Assembly (NCBI GenBank): GCA_013362805.1 | Contig: JABFVL010000051.1 | Location: 1-50,309, forward strand | Direction of reading: 5' to 3' | Length of the DNA: 50,309 nucleotides | Source of the DNA: Mycobacteriales bacterium | GTDB taxonomy: Bacteria > Actinomycetota > Actinomycetes > Mycobacteriales > QHCE01 | Shown: positions 34,133-43,800 of the stretch, in pieces | Position numbering within the stretch: the first letter of the stretch is position 1 | How the letters are laid out: each line of letters opens with the position of its first letter | The notes under the pieces: generated by a model | What the model was told of the DNA's origin: nothing | Seen by the model: only the letters and a program-made list of their open reading frames with translations | Database searches by the model: none | Made by a program: the position numbers and the translations under genes

Positions 34133-36511
34133 TCAACGCGGACGGACAGCGATGATCTCGGCGTTGTCGGCCAATATCACTTCGGGCTCTCCTCCCGGAC
34201 GCAGCCGGACCAATTGGTAGTTCTGCGGCATCCGGTCCAGGCTTGGCGACAATGGCCCGGCTCTGAGCTGAAGCTGCTCTCCATTGCTGAGGTGCCAGCT
34301 CCCCGCTGGTCCGCAGTTCAGGTCTTTCCAATCGGTTCGGGTGTATTCATCGGTCGGCTTGAAAGGCCCGATCTTGACGTGGCCGGAGACTACCACCGAC
34401 GCGTCGAGATTCTGGCCCTTGCAGAAGTCTCGGACGCCGTCGAGCGCGGCAACCCAGCCAGCGTAGAGATCGGAGCCCTCGAAATGCAGTGAGGTGGCGG
34501 CGGCGCAGGACAGCGCGGCTGAGGGGGACAAGGGCTTGGCCCAAGCCTTGTTCTTCTTCCTGGTCTGGTCCAGGTCGATCAGACGATATTCCCGTGCGTC
34601 GTGATAGCAATACGCCACGCCAGCCGCGACCACATATCGACCGTCGGACGAGGCAGTCACTTTGCCGATGCCCTCCTCGGTGTCGAGCAGCGGAATGTTC
34701 TTGCTGTCCGGCCAGACACCAATGAGCCGTTCTTCCTGCACTTGACTCGGCCCGACGGTGAGCAATGCAACGTCACCGGCGGCGCCAACCACTGTGGCGG
34801 ACCCGCTTTCGCTCGGCGAAAGCTCCGGAGCGTATGTGGTGCCGGTCCAGTCGGCTGTCTTCGGGTCGTACTGCGCGACTTGGACCTTGCCATTGCCGGA
34901 CTGTGCGGTAAGCACCTTGTTCTTCGTATTGAACGCGACACCTCGGCAGCCACATGTGGTGGACTGTTGACGTCCCGTGCGGGCGTCCACGACGGTCAAC
35001 GTTTCACCATCACTGGCTGCGAACCAATCGCCGTCCCCGCTGAACGCGAGGGCGGGCGCCTCGCCGTTCTGCTTCAACTGCTGCACCTCGAGCTTTTCGC
35101 CTGAATCCAAGATCAATTCGGTGCGATGGGTGGCGGATTCGGTGTCGGTGACCTGAGCGGCGGCGATGTCTTGCTGTTCCACTTGCGACGGGGGATGGTC
35201 ATCCAGGTATTTCGCGGCCGCGACCACATTGAGTTTCCCATAGCCAAATTCGTCATTGCGGTGCCCACGCTCGACGTCGATTGGGTCTGTGGTCATGGTC
35301 AACGCCTGGCGAATATCCGCGGGGCGGGCCTCAGGATGACGAGCCAGCAGGATCGCGACCGCGCCGGTAACGAACGGTGCCGCGAATGAGGTTCCATCGT
35401 TGGTGCACAGAGAGCGTGGTCCAGAAACTCGAGCGACGCATGTGGACAGAACCTTTTGGCCCGGGGCCATGATCATGACGGTTCGGTTCACCGAAGAAAA
35501 CCAGGCCCGTTTACCTTCATCGGTGAGCGCACCCGTTCCGATCGCGGTCGGTTGGTCAGCTTGGCCAGCGATTTCATTTGGGGCATCACAGGCTGTTCGG
35601 ATGTATTCTTGTTCCCACGGATAAGTGATTCGCCTTCCGGTCCCGCCACAGTTTCCGACCGCGGGAACGAGTACCACCCGATTCAGCTCGGCGTACTGGA
35701 AAGCAGCGCGTAGTAGTGAGCTGTCGTTGGACCCTGCGGACAGGTTGACCACCTGTGAACCTTGATCAATAGTCCAAATAATTTCATCGTGGATCCCAGG
35801 TTCACCAACTGATTCACCATTGCGCCAGTACTGAGCGTCAAGCAACTTCGCATTTGGGACCATCCCAGTGATGCCAGTCCCGTCATCCGCCGCGGCGATG
35901 ATGCCAGCCACTTCAGTGCCGTGCGACTCATACCGGTCGCTGCCAAGTTCGGTGTCCTTCACCGCGATGACCCGGTCGCCGAATTCAGCCTGTTGAGTGT
36001 CGAGGCCACTGTCGACGACTCCGATTGTGATCTCTGGTGCATCCGCGGACCGCAGGGCTCGTAGTGCTTCCTGGCCGCCGAGCGCGTCAACTCCCCACTG
36101 TGGCTCCGGTACTCCTTCTGTTGCTGGATGAGGGTCCGTCGGCTCCAGTGGCGGACGTTCCGGCTCGACTCGGTCAGCGGCTACCACGTCCTCCTGTTCG
36201 CGGAGCTCGTCTAGTTTTGCTGTTGCGTCGGCCTTGGACGCCAGTACGGTCTCTGAGATCAGGCAATGCCCGCGCAGGCGGATCAGGCCGAGAGTCACCT
36301 CACCTGAACCGGACGGCTGGGACCGCGGATTATTTGTGCAGCCAGGATCGGGTTTCGCCTGTTTTAGCAGGTCTTCCCTGAATGGCAGATCGGGCCGGGT
36401 CGGCTTTGCGGTGTGTTTGCTGTCGTCGCTCAGTCGCAGTACGGACACTGCGGCGATGAGGACGAGCACTACACTGAGCGCAACCGCTCCGATTAGCCAA
36501 GGTCGTTTCAC
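34133..36511 (-). CDS. Membrane-anchored subtilisin-like (S8) serine peptidase
   Basis: A 792-residue protein with an N-terminal membrane helix (residues 6-25), a propeptide-like region, the S8 domain at about 135-435 and a C-terminal domain of about 340 residues. The catalytic set is complete: Asp167 (GVVDSGLD), His197 (ESHGTEVAG), oxyanion Asn287 (VGNCGG) and Ser375 (DGTSFAAPFVTG). The C-terminal part has repeated strands such as PALAFSGDGDWFAASDGETLTVVDARTGRQ and VTASSDGRYVVAAGV, which look like beta-propeller blades. Many Cys suggest disulfides outside the cell. Unlike mycosins of type VII secretion it has no C-terminal membrane helix, and no ESX genes are near. It starts at a GTG without a clear ribosome-binding site. 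Confidence 0.88.
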   Translation of the reverse strand: MKRPWLIGAVALSVVLVLIAAVSVLRLSDDSKHTAKPTRPDLPFREDLLKQAKPDPGCTNNPRSQPSGSGEVTLGLIRLRGHCLISETVLASKADATAKLDELREQEDVVAADRVEPERPPLEPTDPHPATEGVPEPQWGVDALGGQEALRALRSADAPEITIGVVDSGLDTQQAEFGDRVIAVKDTELGSDRYESHGTEVAGIIAAADDGTGITGMVPNAKLLDAQYWRNGESVGEPGIHDEIIWTIDQGSQVVNLSAGSNDSSLLRAAFQYAELNRVVLVPAVGNCGGTGRRITYPWEQEYIRTACDAPNEIAGQADQPTAIGTGALTDEGKRAWFSSVNRTVMIMAPGQKVLSTCVARVSGPRSLCTNDGTSFAAPFVTGAVAILLARHPEARPADIRQALTMTTDPIDVERGHRNDEFGYGKLNVVAAAKYLDDHPPSQVEQQDIAAAQVTDTESATHRTELILDSGEKLEVQQLKQNGEAPALAFSGDGDWFAASDGETLTVVDARTGRQQSTTCGCRGVAFNTKNKVLTAQSGNGKVQVAQYDPKTADWTGTTYAPELSPSESGSATVVGAAGDVALLTVGPSQVQEERLIGVWPDSKNIPLLDTEEGIGKVTASSDGRYVVAAGVAYCYHDAREYRLIDLDQTRKKNKAWAKPLSPSAALSCAAATSLHFEGSDLYAGWVAALDGVRDFCKGQNLDASVVVSGHVKIGPFKPTDEYTRTDWKDLNCGPAGSWHLSNGEQLQLRAGPLSPSLDRMPQNYQLVRLRPGGEPEVILADNAEIIAVRPR

Positions 36512-36642
36512 ATCGGCTTAGTCTGCCAGGTTGACCTGCGAATAGTTCGGGTTATTCAGCCAACGTGGTGAGGCTAACCACATGGTGACAATTATGTGTG
36601 TTTATCGATCCGCAAAAAGGTTTAGCCTCTGCGACATGGTAG

Positions 36643-36701
36643 GCAGAACCTGCCTGACCAGCTGGAATCATCGCCAGTCAGGCATCGACATTCGGTTCTG
36701 C
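36643..36701 (-). terminator. Nested double hairpin downstream of the DUF5829-like gene
   Basis: An outer stem GCAGAACC/GGTTCTGC (36643-36650 with 36694-36701) encloses an inner stem TGCCTGAC/GTCAGGCA (36651-36658 with 36677-36684), both perfect 8-mers. It starts 17 nt beyond the stop of the reverse-strand gene, so termination is the simplest role. The two-layer design is unusual. Confidence 0.55.
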
Positions 36702-36717
36702 GAAATCAGTGCGCGGT

Positions 36718-37635
36718 TTACTTTTTGCCGTCGAAAGACCACACGGCGCGCGAGCCTGGACCAACCGTCAGAGTCGAGCGACCGATCTGCTCCTTGTGCT
36801 GGGCAGCTATGGGCTGATTGAGCGCGAAGTCGATCTGCCGCAGGCCGGCCTGCTCTCGAGGAACCGAGTCGAGTCGAATTGTTGTTCCGCCGCCCGACGC
36901 GACGATGCCGCCGCTCCTTGACTTCACGTTGAAGCCGCCCGCCTTTAGTAGCGGCACTGTGTTCGCCAGGTCCCGTTCGGTAACGGCGATTCGGATGCCA
37001 GTGATGTCGCGCATCGAATGGTCTTGGTAGGCGTCGGGAAGATACCGTTCGCGGCTAACGTCGCCGGGGTAGCTTTCGGGCTCGGTGTCGCTGCGCGGAT
37101 CCGCGAAATATTCCTGGCAGTATTCCATTGACCAGCCGTCGAAGGCATCGTACGGGTCAGAAAAAGTGCGAATTGTGTCGAACCACGGCACGGGAACCCC
37201 GTCGCCGAAATCGCGAGTCTGTCGATAGGGGACTGGGGCGATTCCCTTGTCTTGAAGCCGCTGTGTCACGGTCGCTAGGTCGCCGACACGTTCAGTAGAG
37301 ACTGCCATTCCGGCGGAGCCGAATTCGGCGTCCTGGCCAGGAAGGTCGCCTTCTGCGAAAAGCTCAACATAGGTTTCGCGGCCCTTCAAGTAACGGCCTT
37401 TCCATGTGATGCCCCCGCCGGTGGTAGTGCGTACCTCGAAGTTAGCGAATTCGCGCAGGTATGCGGAGTTCTCGATAGCGTCAGCGGTTTCGCGGTCTAC
37501 CACGCTGTAGGCGTGGTTATAGAAGAGCAGTTGTCGCTGACCTTCCTCGGCGGCTTGCGCATGGGCCGTGCTGGTGGCAGTCGCAAGGGCAACGGTGAGG
37601 GCCAGGGTCGTTTGTAATATTCGTTTGAGGAGCAT
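36718..37635 (-). CDS. Secreted protein, DUF5829-like
   Basis: A 305-residue exported protein with a Sec signal (LLKRILQTTLALTVALATATSTAHAQA). The mature part opens with LLFYNHAYSVVDRETADAIENS and contains WKGRYLKGRETYVELF, which I associate with DUF5829, a glyoxalase-related family; that link is from memory of the pattern and moderately sure. The function is unknown. A frame running 19 codons further upstream exists, but the Met before LLKR, preceded by AGGATC, gives a proper signal peptide. It lies between the subtilase and DUF2267 genes on the same strand with clear gaps. Confidence 0.72.
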   Translation of the reverse strand: MLLKRILQTTLALTVALATATSTAHAQAAEEGQRQLLFYNHAYSVVDRETADAIENSAYLREFANFEVRTTTGGGITWKGRYLKGRETYVELFAEGDLPGQDAEFGSAGMAVSTERVGDLATVTQRLQDKGIAPVPYRQTRDFGDGVPVPWFDTIRTFSDPYDAFDGWSMEYCQEYFADPRSDTEPESYPGDVSRERYLPDAYQDHSMRDITGIRIAVTERDLANTVPLLKAGGFNVKSRSGGIVASGGGTTIRLDSVPREQAGLRQIDFALNQPIAAQHKEQIGRSTLTVGPGSRAVWSFDGKK

Positions 37636-37713
37636 GGCGTTGATCCTAAAGTGGAAATATCCATCTCCTTTTAGGATTTGTTGAAAGGTCAACTCAGTTC
37701 TGTTCGAAACACG

Positions 37714-38145
37714 TCATTGTGCGGGTTTGTGGGGTGTGACTGTCAACAAATCCTGCATGTCATCAGACAAACTGGAACTTACTCGCTTGCTTAGCGCCCC
37801 GGTGGTTGCCTGGTCAACCATTTCCATGGTGACGCGAATGAGGTGGGCGGCTTTGGGTTCGGGTTGGCCTGATTTTTCTGATACTCGGTGGATGAAGGTG
37901 CGGCGATCGAAGTGTTGACCTGAGTGTTCGGGTGCTACCCGTCGCAGGTTCTCACCGATTTCGTGAGGGAGTTGAGCGGCAAGTTTTACCGCTAGTCCTC
38001 CATCGATTCGTTCGCCCAAGGTTTCTAGGGTGGCGCGTACTGCTCTTTCGGCATGGCCGGTGTCAGGCAAAGCTCCGCGTGCTTGTACTTGGTGTATGAA
38101 TTCTTCCTGTCGCATAACGTGCCCCCATCCGAGCTTTGGTCGCAA
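37714..38145 (-). CDS. DUF2267 family protein
   Basis: A 143-residue helical protein with two copies of the DUF2267 repeat: FIHQVQARGAL..AERAVRATLETLGERIDGGLAVKLAAQLP, then FIHRVSEKSG..AAHLIRVTMEMVDQATTGALSKRVSSSLSDDMQDLL. The function is unknown. The TTG start is supported by GGAGGT six bases upstream; an internal ATG ten codons later also begins just before the domain. A 14-bp palindrome lies upstream, so it is probably regulated. Confidence 0.82.
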   Translation of the reverse strand: MRPKLGWGHVMRQEEFIHQVQARGALPDTGHAERAVRATLETLGERIDGGLAVKLAAQLPHEIGENLRRVAPEHSGQHFDRRTFIHRVSEKSGQPEPKAAHLIRVTMEMVDQATTGALSKRVSSSLSDDMQDLLTVTPHKPAQ

Positions 38146-38678
38146 TGAATACCTCCACGATCTCAGTATTTACTGAATTTTTCGTTATGGCACGAAATGC
38201 TCAACAGAATTATCACAACCTAACTCAGTCATCATTGGTTTATTTCTGAGTACGACTCTGTATCCCGTATTCCAGGGGGCCTTAGTGGTCGCAATTTTAA
38301 TGAGAGGCGAGTGTTTCATTCTTGGGAGGAGCAGGGAAGATGTGTAAGTATATGAGATGATATTTCATGTTTGGATAAGATCTTGGTTCTTTACCAGCCA
38401 TTAGTAGTCATAGATAACGACGCATATAAGCGCTTTGGTAGCCGATTCCAATTTTCTGAGAGAATCGTGATAAATCTCCACAAATTTGAAGCGATGATGT
38501 TAAAGGTTAAGTGCAACTAGAGCGAAACTACGTGAGAACGTGCTAAACATCAGTGAGGCAAGGCAACACTGATTTGAGCTGCTGTAATAGGGAACTCGCA
38601 GGTGGACAAGCCCTCATACACAATGAGCATGCATCAACTAATGAAAACCAAATTTTATTAGATGAGAGGCACAATTCG
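38146..38678. other. AT-rich intergenic region between DUF2267 and the unknown-protein/flavoenzyme cassette
   Basis: 533 nt without a credible gene. One counted 60-nt line (38341-38400) is only 20/60 G+C, far below the surroundings. It must contain promoters for the divergent genes. Apart from the palindrome at 38163 I found no clear repeat, tRNA or attachment site. The low GC suggests foreign origin of the cassette to its right. Confidence 0.5.
38163..38176. promoter_or_regulatory. 14-bp palindrome upstream of DUF2267
   Basis: TCAGTATTTACTGA is a perfect palindrome with 6-bp arms and a TT centre, 18 nt upstream of the DUF2267 TTG start. It is a candidate operator; no regulator is encoded next to it. 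Confidence 0.4.
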
Positions 38679-39293
38679 ATGGATTATCTCAGTGAGGTAG
38701 CCCCATGCCCTTTCACCGACGCGGAATTGATGGAGTTAGAAGATAACGACGAGCTGTTAGTTTATGTGCCCGATGGCATATCCGCTGAGCAATTTTGTGA
38801 GCTCTTCGGTATTACGGCCAACGTCAATTTTGCTGTCGAAAGCAATATGATCCGCACTGTCATGGTGAATGAAGCGCATTGGTTTGTCACCTCGGCGTCA
38901 AAAGCTCCCGAACTTATTGGTCGAAGTGGGAAAGCCGCAAAGCGAATATACGAAGACGAGGGACTGCACGGGCTTGACCTGCGTCGCTATCTTTGTTTCT
39001 GCGCGGCCTTTAAGGCTCGCAATGGCTACTTTCCCGACCAGACCTATTGGAGTTTTCTCCTGTCGGGGAGTTATGACAGAAGTGGTGTCTCAATTATCGG
39101 CTTCGATGCCTGGGGAAATCTATCTCACCACGGATGGATGAAGAATTTTGAAGCGAAATTTTGTGGTTCCCGCTACGCCGTCCTTGCTCCACGAATCGAG
39201 CTGCTCCCACAAACCGAAGATTTGGCCCGTGCCCGCCGAGGGATCAGTGGCAATAGGGGAGGGCATGAAGCGAACCTGGACCGAGGTCGATGA
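38679..39293 (+). CDS. Hypothetical protein coupled to a flavoenzyme
   Basis: A 204-residue soluble protein from an ATG with GAGAGG upstream. It has an acidic opening (FTDAELMELEDNDELLVY), a central part rich in aromatic residues (FCAAFKARNGYFPDQTYWSFLLSGSYDRS, FDAWGNLSHHGWMKNF) and a basic, Gly-rich end. I do not recognise a family. Its stop overlaps the start of the flavoenzyme gene by 4 nt (ATGA), so the two are made together and probably act together. A frame running 42 codons further upstream lacks a ribosome-binding site. Confidence 0.68.
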   Translation: MDYLSEVAPCPFTDAELMELEDNDELLVYVPDGISAEQFCELFGITANVNFAVESNMIRTVMVNEAHWFVTSASKAPELIGRSGKAAKRIYEDEGLHGLDLRRYLCFCAAFKARNGYFPDQTYWSFLLSGSYDRSGVSIIGFDAWGNLSHHGWMKNFEAKFCGSRYAVLAPRIELLPQTEDLARARRGISGNRGGHEANLDRGR

Positions 39294-40723
39294 GAATGAG
39301 CGCGTTTCAGGAATGGCGTGCGCTCCTTGGGGACCGAGCTTTATTGGGCGGCGAACAATATGGTGAGAATGTAACTGGGTTTGCTCAGCGTGAGATCAGG
39401 GCGGTTCTTCGCCCAATATCCCGGTCCGAAATACAACAAATAGTCAAGATAGCTGCGAAGTATCGTGCTCCTCTGTATCCGTTCAGCACCGGACATAATT
39501 GGGGGCTGGGATCTAAATTGCCCGTCGAGTCAGGCTGTGCACTTTTAGATTTGAGCTCAATGAATCGAATTTTAGAGATAAATGAAGAATTTCAATATGC
39601 GATTGTGGAACCTGGGGTAACTCAACGGCAATTGGCGGACGCTTTAGCTCAAACCTCATGCATGCTCAATGTCACCGGCTCCGCTGGACGGACGAGCGTG
39701 ATGGGAAACATTCTTGAACGAGGGGTAGGGGTGCTGGGGCAACGCACTCAAGAATTACGCGGGCTCGAAGCCATTTTGGCTGACGGGCAATTAGTGAGAA
39801 CCGGGCATTGGGATTTTGACCAGAGGTCGAACGCACATGATTACCCTACGGGCGTGGGCCCAGACGTTACCGGGCTCTTTTCACAGTCTGGATTTGGTGT
39901 AGTCACAAGGCTTGTTGTGGGTTTGCATCCGCGGCAAAATGTCAAACTTGCACTTTTGCATTCGACGCAGGAAGCCCTCGCCGAGCATGTAGACATTCTT
40001 CACGAGTTCCGACGAAATCAGATTTTGCGCGACCGGATTGAGATCAATCGGGAGGACGATCCGCGAATAGCGGAGCTTGGTTCCCGCAGCCGATCATCCA
40101 CCTGGATGACCTGGCTGACCGTGTGGGGAGATGAGCCTTTGCAATCAGCTCTACAAGAGATCATCGCTGTTCGATTTCCGAACTTGAATTACTACAGTTC
40201 CACCGACGCCAACCTTCCTGACTCGGTGGAGACTCGGTTTCGCAAACTAGCGGGCGATCCCGGCGACGAATATGTCAATGCGATGGCGGGGCATGCCATT
40301 TCGATGGACTCGGCTGTTGCTTTAGACCATGACATGTCATTTCCTGGATTTGTGTGCGTGCTGCCAGCGATCCCTTTCACTGGTCGCCATGTTCGAGCCG
40401 CCCTCGACGTAGTGCGTGAGAGCGATCTGGCTTTAGGAGTCACATCGAACGTGACTTTTAACAGCATCAACGCGCATGGTCTAGAAGGTTTTTTTCGCCT
40501 CATGTTCGATCGGCATTCGCAAACAGCTATTAGCACTGCACACCATTGGGCAAGAGAAACTCAACAAAAGCTTGCCAGAGCTGGATTTCGCCCGACCCGC
40601 ACCAGTGTTGACAATATGTTTTACACAAGCGGACACAGTGACATGACAATGGCCCTTAAACAAGCCATAGATCCCGAAGGGATAATATCCCCCGGCCGCT
40701 ACGTGCCTGCTTCACCGAACTGA
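39290..40723 (+). CDS. FAD-linked oxidase, vanillyl-alcohol oxidase / 4-cresol dehydrogenase-like
   Basis: A 477-residue PCMH-type flavoprotein. The FAD domain shows YPFSTGHNWGLGSKLP, then LLDLSSMNRILEINEEFQYAIVEPGVT, then VTGSAGRTSVMGNILERGVG, which closely resembles the VAO/4-cresol dehydrogenase branch (TGKNYGYG and ALVEPGV). The C-terminal substrate domain ends DPEGIISPGRY, as in that branch. Members oxidise para-substituted phenols, alcohols or amines. No signal peptide is visible, so it is probably cytoplasmic. GAGG precedes the ATG; a second ATG follows two codons later. It is coupled to the unknown upstream gene in a low-GC cassette. Confidence 0.85.
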   Translation: MRMSAFQEWRALLGDRALLGGEQYGENVTGFAQREIRAVLRPISRSEIQQIVKIAAKYRAPLYPFSTGHNWGLGSKLPVESGCALLDLSSMNRILEINEEFQYAIVEPGVTQRQLADALAQTSCMLNVTGSAGRTSVMGNILERGVGVLGQRTQELRGLEAILADGQLVRTGHWDFDQRSNAHDYPTGVGPDVTGLFSQSGFGVVTRLVVGLHPRQNVKLALLHSTQEALAEHVDILHEFRRNQILRDRIEINREDDPRIAELGSRSRSSTWMTWLTVWGDEPLQSALQEIIAVRFPNLNYYSSTDANLPDSVETRFRKLAGDPGDEYVNAMAGHAISMDSAVALDHDMSFPGFVCVLPAIPFTGRHVRAALDVVRESDLALGVTSNVTFNSINAHGLEGFFRLMFDRHSQTAISTAHHWARETQQKLARAGFRPTRTSVDNMFYTSGHSDMTMALKQAIDPEGIISPGRYVPASPN

Positions 40724-40888
40724 AGACTGTCCTGGGCCAAAACATCGCATGCCCGAAACATCGCCTCATCGACCCTCGCCTTAGTCACACGAGATATCAC
40801 ATCTGACTCGAGGTGATACATCCTCTTTCGACATCGGGAGAGGCTGCTCGGGTGGCGCGGAAATCTGAGCCCGAGGACAACGGTGCCG

Positions 40889-43800
40889 TTATCGACCGCC
40901 GCGCCTTCGAGGCCGCGAGACGTCCTCGCGGATGCTCGGTCCGGGAGAATGAACTTCGTTTCGGTGTGCGGTAATTGGCTCAGAAGGTTTTGGTGAGGGG
41001 CCATTCACCTGAGGCTCGGCAGCGTGACGCTTCACAAACTCGACGCAGGCAGTTGCGACCGCTGGGTCTGTCACGCGATAGGGCACGTGATTGTCCAGAC
41101 CAACCACGATTTCTTCGTCGCCGACGTGCAACAGCTCAAAACAGCCAGGGATGGGCTCTTCAAGAGTCGATGGCTGTGGCTTTAGTGGGGTTACTTCAAC
41201 CCCGGCGCGTCTCTGCCATGCTCGGATCTCATTTTTGCGATGCCGCTGAAATACCTCATTGCCTTCATATTCACGGTCGACGCCCTGACGTAACTCCTCG
41301 GTCATCAGGCAGGTCAGCGATGTGCGCGGCGCTATTTCTTCCGCTTCTTGACGTTTTATCCGGCGATCTTGCAGTGCGTGCCGCTGTTCCGCAGGTAATG
41401 CCTGCCACCCTTTCGTTGCGATTGGCGAGAATTCCATTGGCGACATCATTTCCGGCGGAACGGTCGTCAAGCACACGATCACTCGGCTGTCTGAGCTAAC
41501 GATCAGGCTTGCTTCGGTGCTTGCGCCCACAGCGGTTCCGTCGGGTCCATCGTAGGTTGACACCATCGCGCGTGGGCCCGGGGTAGGTAGGACCGTGTCG
41601 ATTCCGGTGGACGTGCGCGGTTGATTCGCCGGCTCGTCTCTGGGTGGGTGATGCTCCAAGAGGTCCGCGAGCGCTGCCGCCCAGGCCATGTCAGCAGCGT
41701 GGCCGTCGTCATTGTCGGCCACCGCGCCGTTGGGTGTTGGTGGCAGATCGACTTCCGTTGTCATCTGCTGTTCGTCTCTGGACTCGGTCGAAACCGATTC
41801 CAATGGTGTTGCTTGCTTCGATACCCGAGCCGGCTCTGGGATCGCGCCATGTTCGACCACGTGTGAGACCCAGTTCCCGGCGGCTGCCAGTGTGTCGAAG
41901 TGGGCAATCTGCGTTGCCTTCCCGCCCGCGACATCCAATAGCCAATAAACGCCATCTACCGTGAGTAGCTCGAAGTTCATTGGCACGCCAGGTGGCAGGT
42001 TTAAATCTTCACCGGCGAGAACGATGGGATCGACGTCGAGCTGCTGAGAAGAAGCCAGGTGACGACGACGTTCATTGATCGCGCGCTCGCGCTGCTTCTG
42101 TTGTGTTGCTGAAAGCTCCCGGATGTCGTCCAACCCTGATGCGGTGTACTCACTCAGAATCCACCGCACCGACTCCGGACGCGCGACGTTCATGGCGCGC
42201 ATTCGTCCGATCCGGCGGGCTTCCTCAGCGACAGTGAGACCGCGGCCAAACTCGCTATCCGCCTTGAGCTCGTGGGCAACGGTAGTCAAATAAACAGAGA
42301 CCCACTCAGAAGCACCCGCGATGAGCGCCTCTTCTTGTCCTGGTGGCAGGTATTCCCACACTGGGCCTTCGTGGGGCTCGATCACCTCGCTCGCGGCTCG
42401 TGTCGGCTGTGTTGTCGCGGCGAGCTCGATGACCTCACGTTGCCGCTGCTGCGGCGGGGCAAGGATTTCGAGTAGTTCTCGGACGGTCGCTAACGTCGGA
42501 GTCATCGTGCCTTTGCGATATTTTGGGAAGTTCCGCTCGGGACACCGGATCGCGCGGGCAAGAGTGCCCGGCGCCAGATTGTTACGACGCTCCCACGCCT
42601 CGGCGTCCTGAAAGATTTCAGTGAGCAGCGCATAGGGTTTCGTGCGCGCCAATGGTTCAGCATTGTCGAGCGTCCCGTGGTATTCACGCTGGTTGTGTCG
42701 GACGCGAGTAGCGTCCATTTCCGACAATGCCTCGGTCACGACTGCTCTGGTGCGATCGTCGACTCGCAACACATCCAGGACCCGATCCAGCACCGGGGCC
42801 GTCCAAAGACCATCACCATGTGCGAAGCCGTTATAACTGTCGATGCCGATACCGGCGGAAACACAGAATTGATAGATGCTCAGATCGTTCTGTTGCAGAT
42901 AGCTTGGCAGCGCGACACGAAATGGTTCGATGTCATTCAATGGTTCATGAAACTCCGGAAAACGTGGAACTCGTCGTCGCCCGATAAGAATTGATCCGGC
43001 GACCTCGTCGCTGAGTTCTTGTTGGATCTGTGTGTGAAAAAGCTCGTCGAGTCTGCGGGCGAACACATCATCCAACTCGGCCTTCGTAACATCTTGCGCG
43101 TAAAGCTTGCGATACTCGGCGGTGAATTCACGAAGATGCTGATCGGCCGACGCGGTGAGTGTGTCACCGCTTATTCGCACGCCTGTGCCGGTCAGCCAAC
43201 CTTCATTGCGGAGCACCTCAAGCACTTCGGCGAGGAACTCCGGTTCAGCGCCAGCGGTCTGAAACATCTCGGTGACGTCACGCGTCGTGCAGCGACGAGT
43301 CCCTAGTAGAAACCGGCCGACATATTGGTACTTGACCCGCGCCTTGCGCGCGAATTCCGAATCGTGATTGTAGTTTTCCCAAATGTGTTGCCGCAGTAAG
43401 AACCGAGCTTCGTCGGTGTCTCGCAGTTGCCGATGGCGTGGTGGTCGAATGGGAAAGAACATTTTGTGTTGGGCCGCGTCTTTCGCGAACTCGGCAAACC
43501 GGGCGCGGTATCGCAGGGCTCCGGCCGCAACGGCCTCGCTTTCTGAAGCTGAGAATCCGACGGCCCGACATGCCAGCGCAACTGTCTCACTTTCCGGATC
43601 GTGGATGTTCGCGGTGAGTGCCCTGGCCGTTTTGTGGTTGACATCCATCGCCGCGGCAAGACGGTCTTCACTGATCCGATGAACATACAAATGGCGCACG
43701 AAAGCTTCCAGGAAATGTGGATAGCTTTGGTCACGTTCCTCGTCAAAAATGTGCCGCGGCAGCTCATCAAAGTTCGGATTACGTTGACGTTGCGTCGTGC

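Noticed and set aside
34133..36511. Mycosin (type VII secretion protease)
   Set aside because: There is no C-terminal membrane helix and no ESX/ESAT-6, EccC or PE/PPE-like genes anywhere in the window.
40699..41004. A 101-codon reverse frame between the flavoenzyme and the second giant gene
   Set aside because: It overlaps both real genes and contains no motif; the strong frames on each side explain the sequence.
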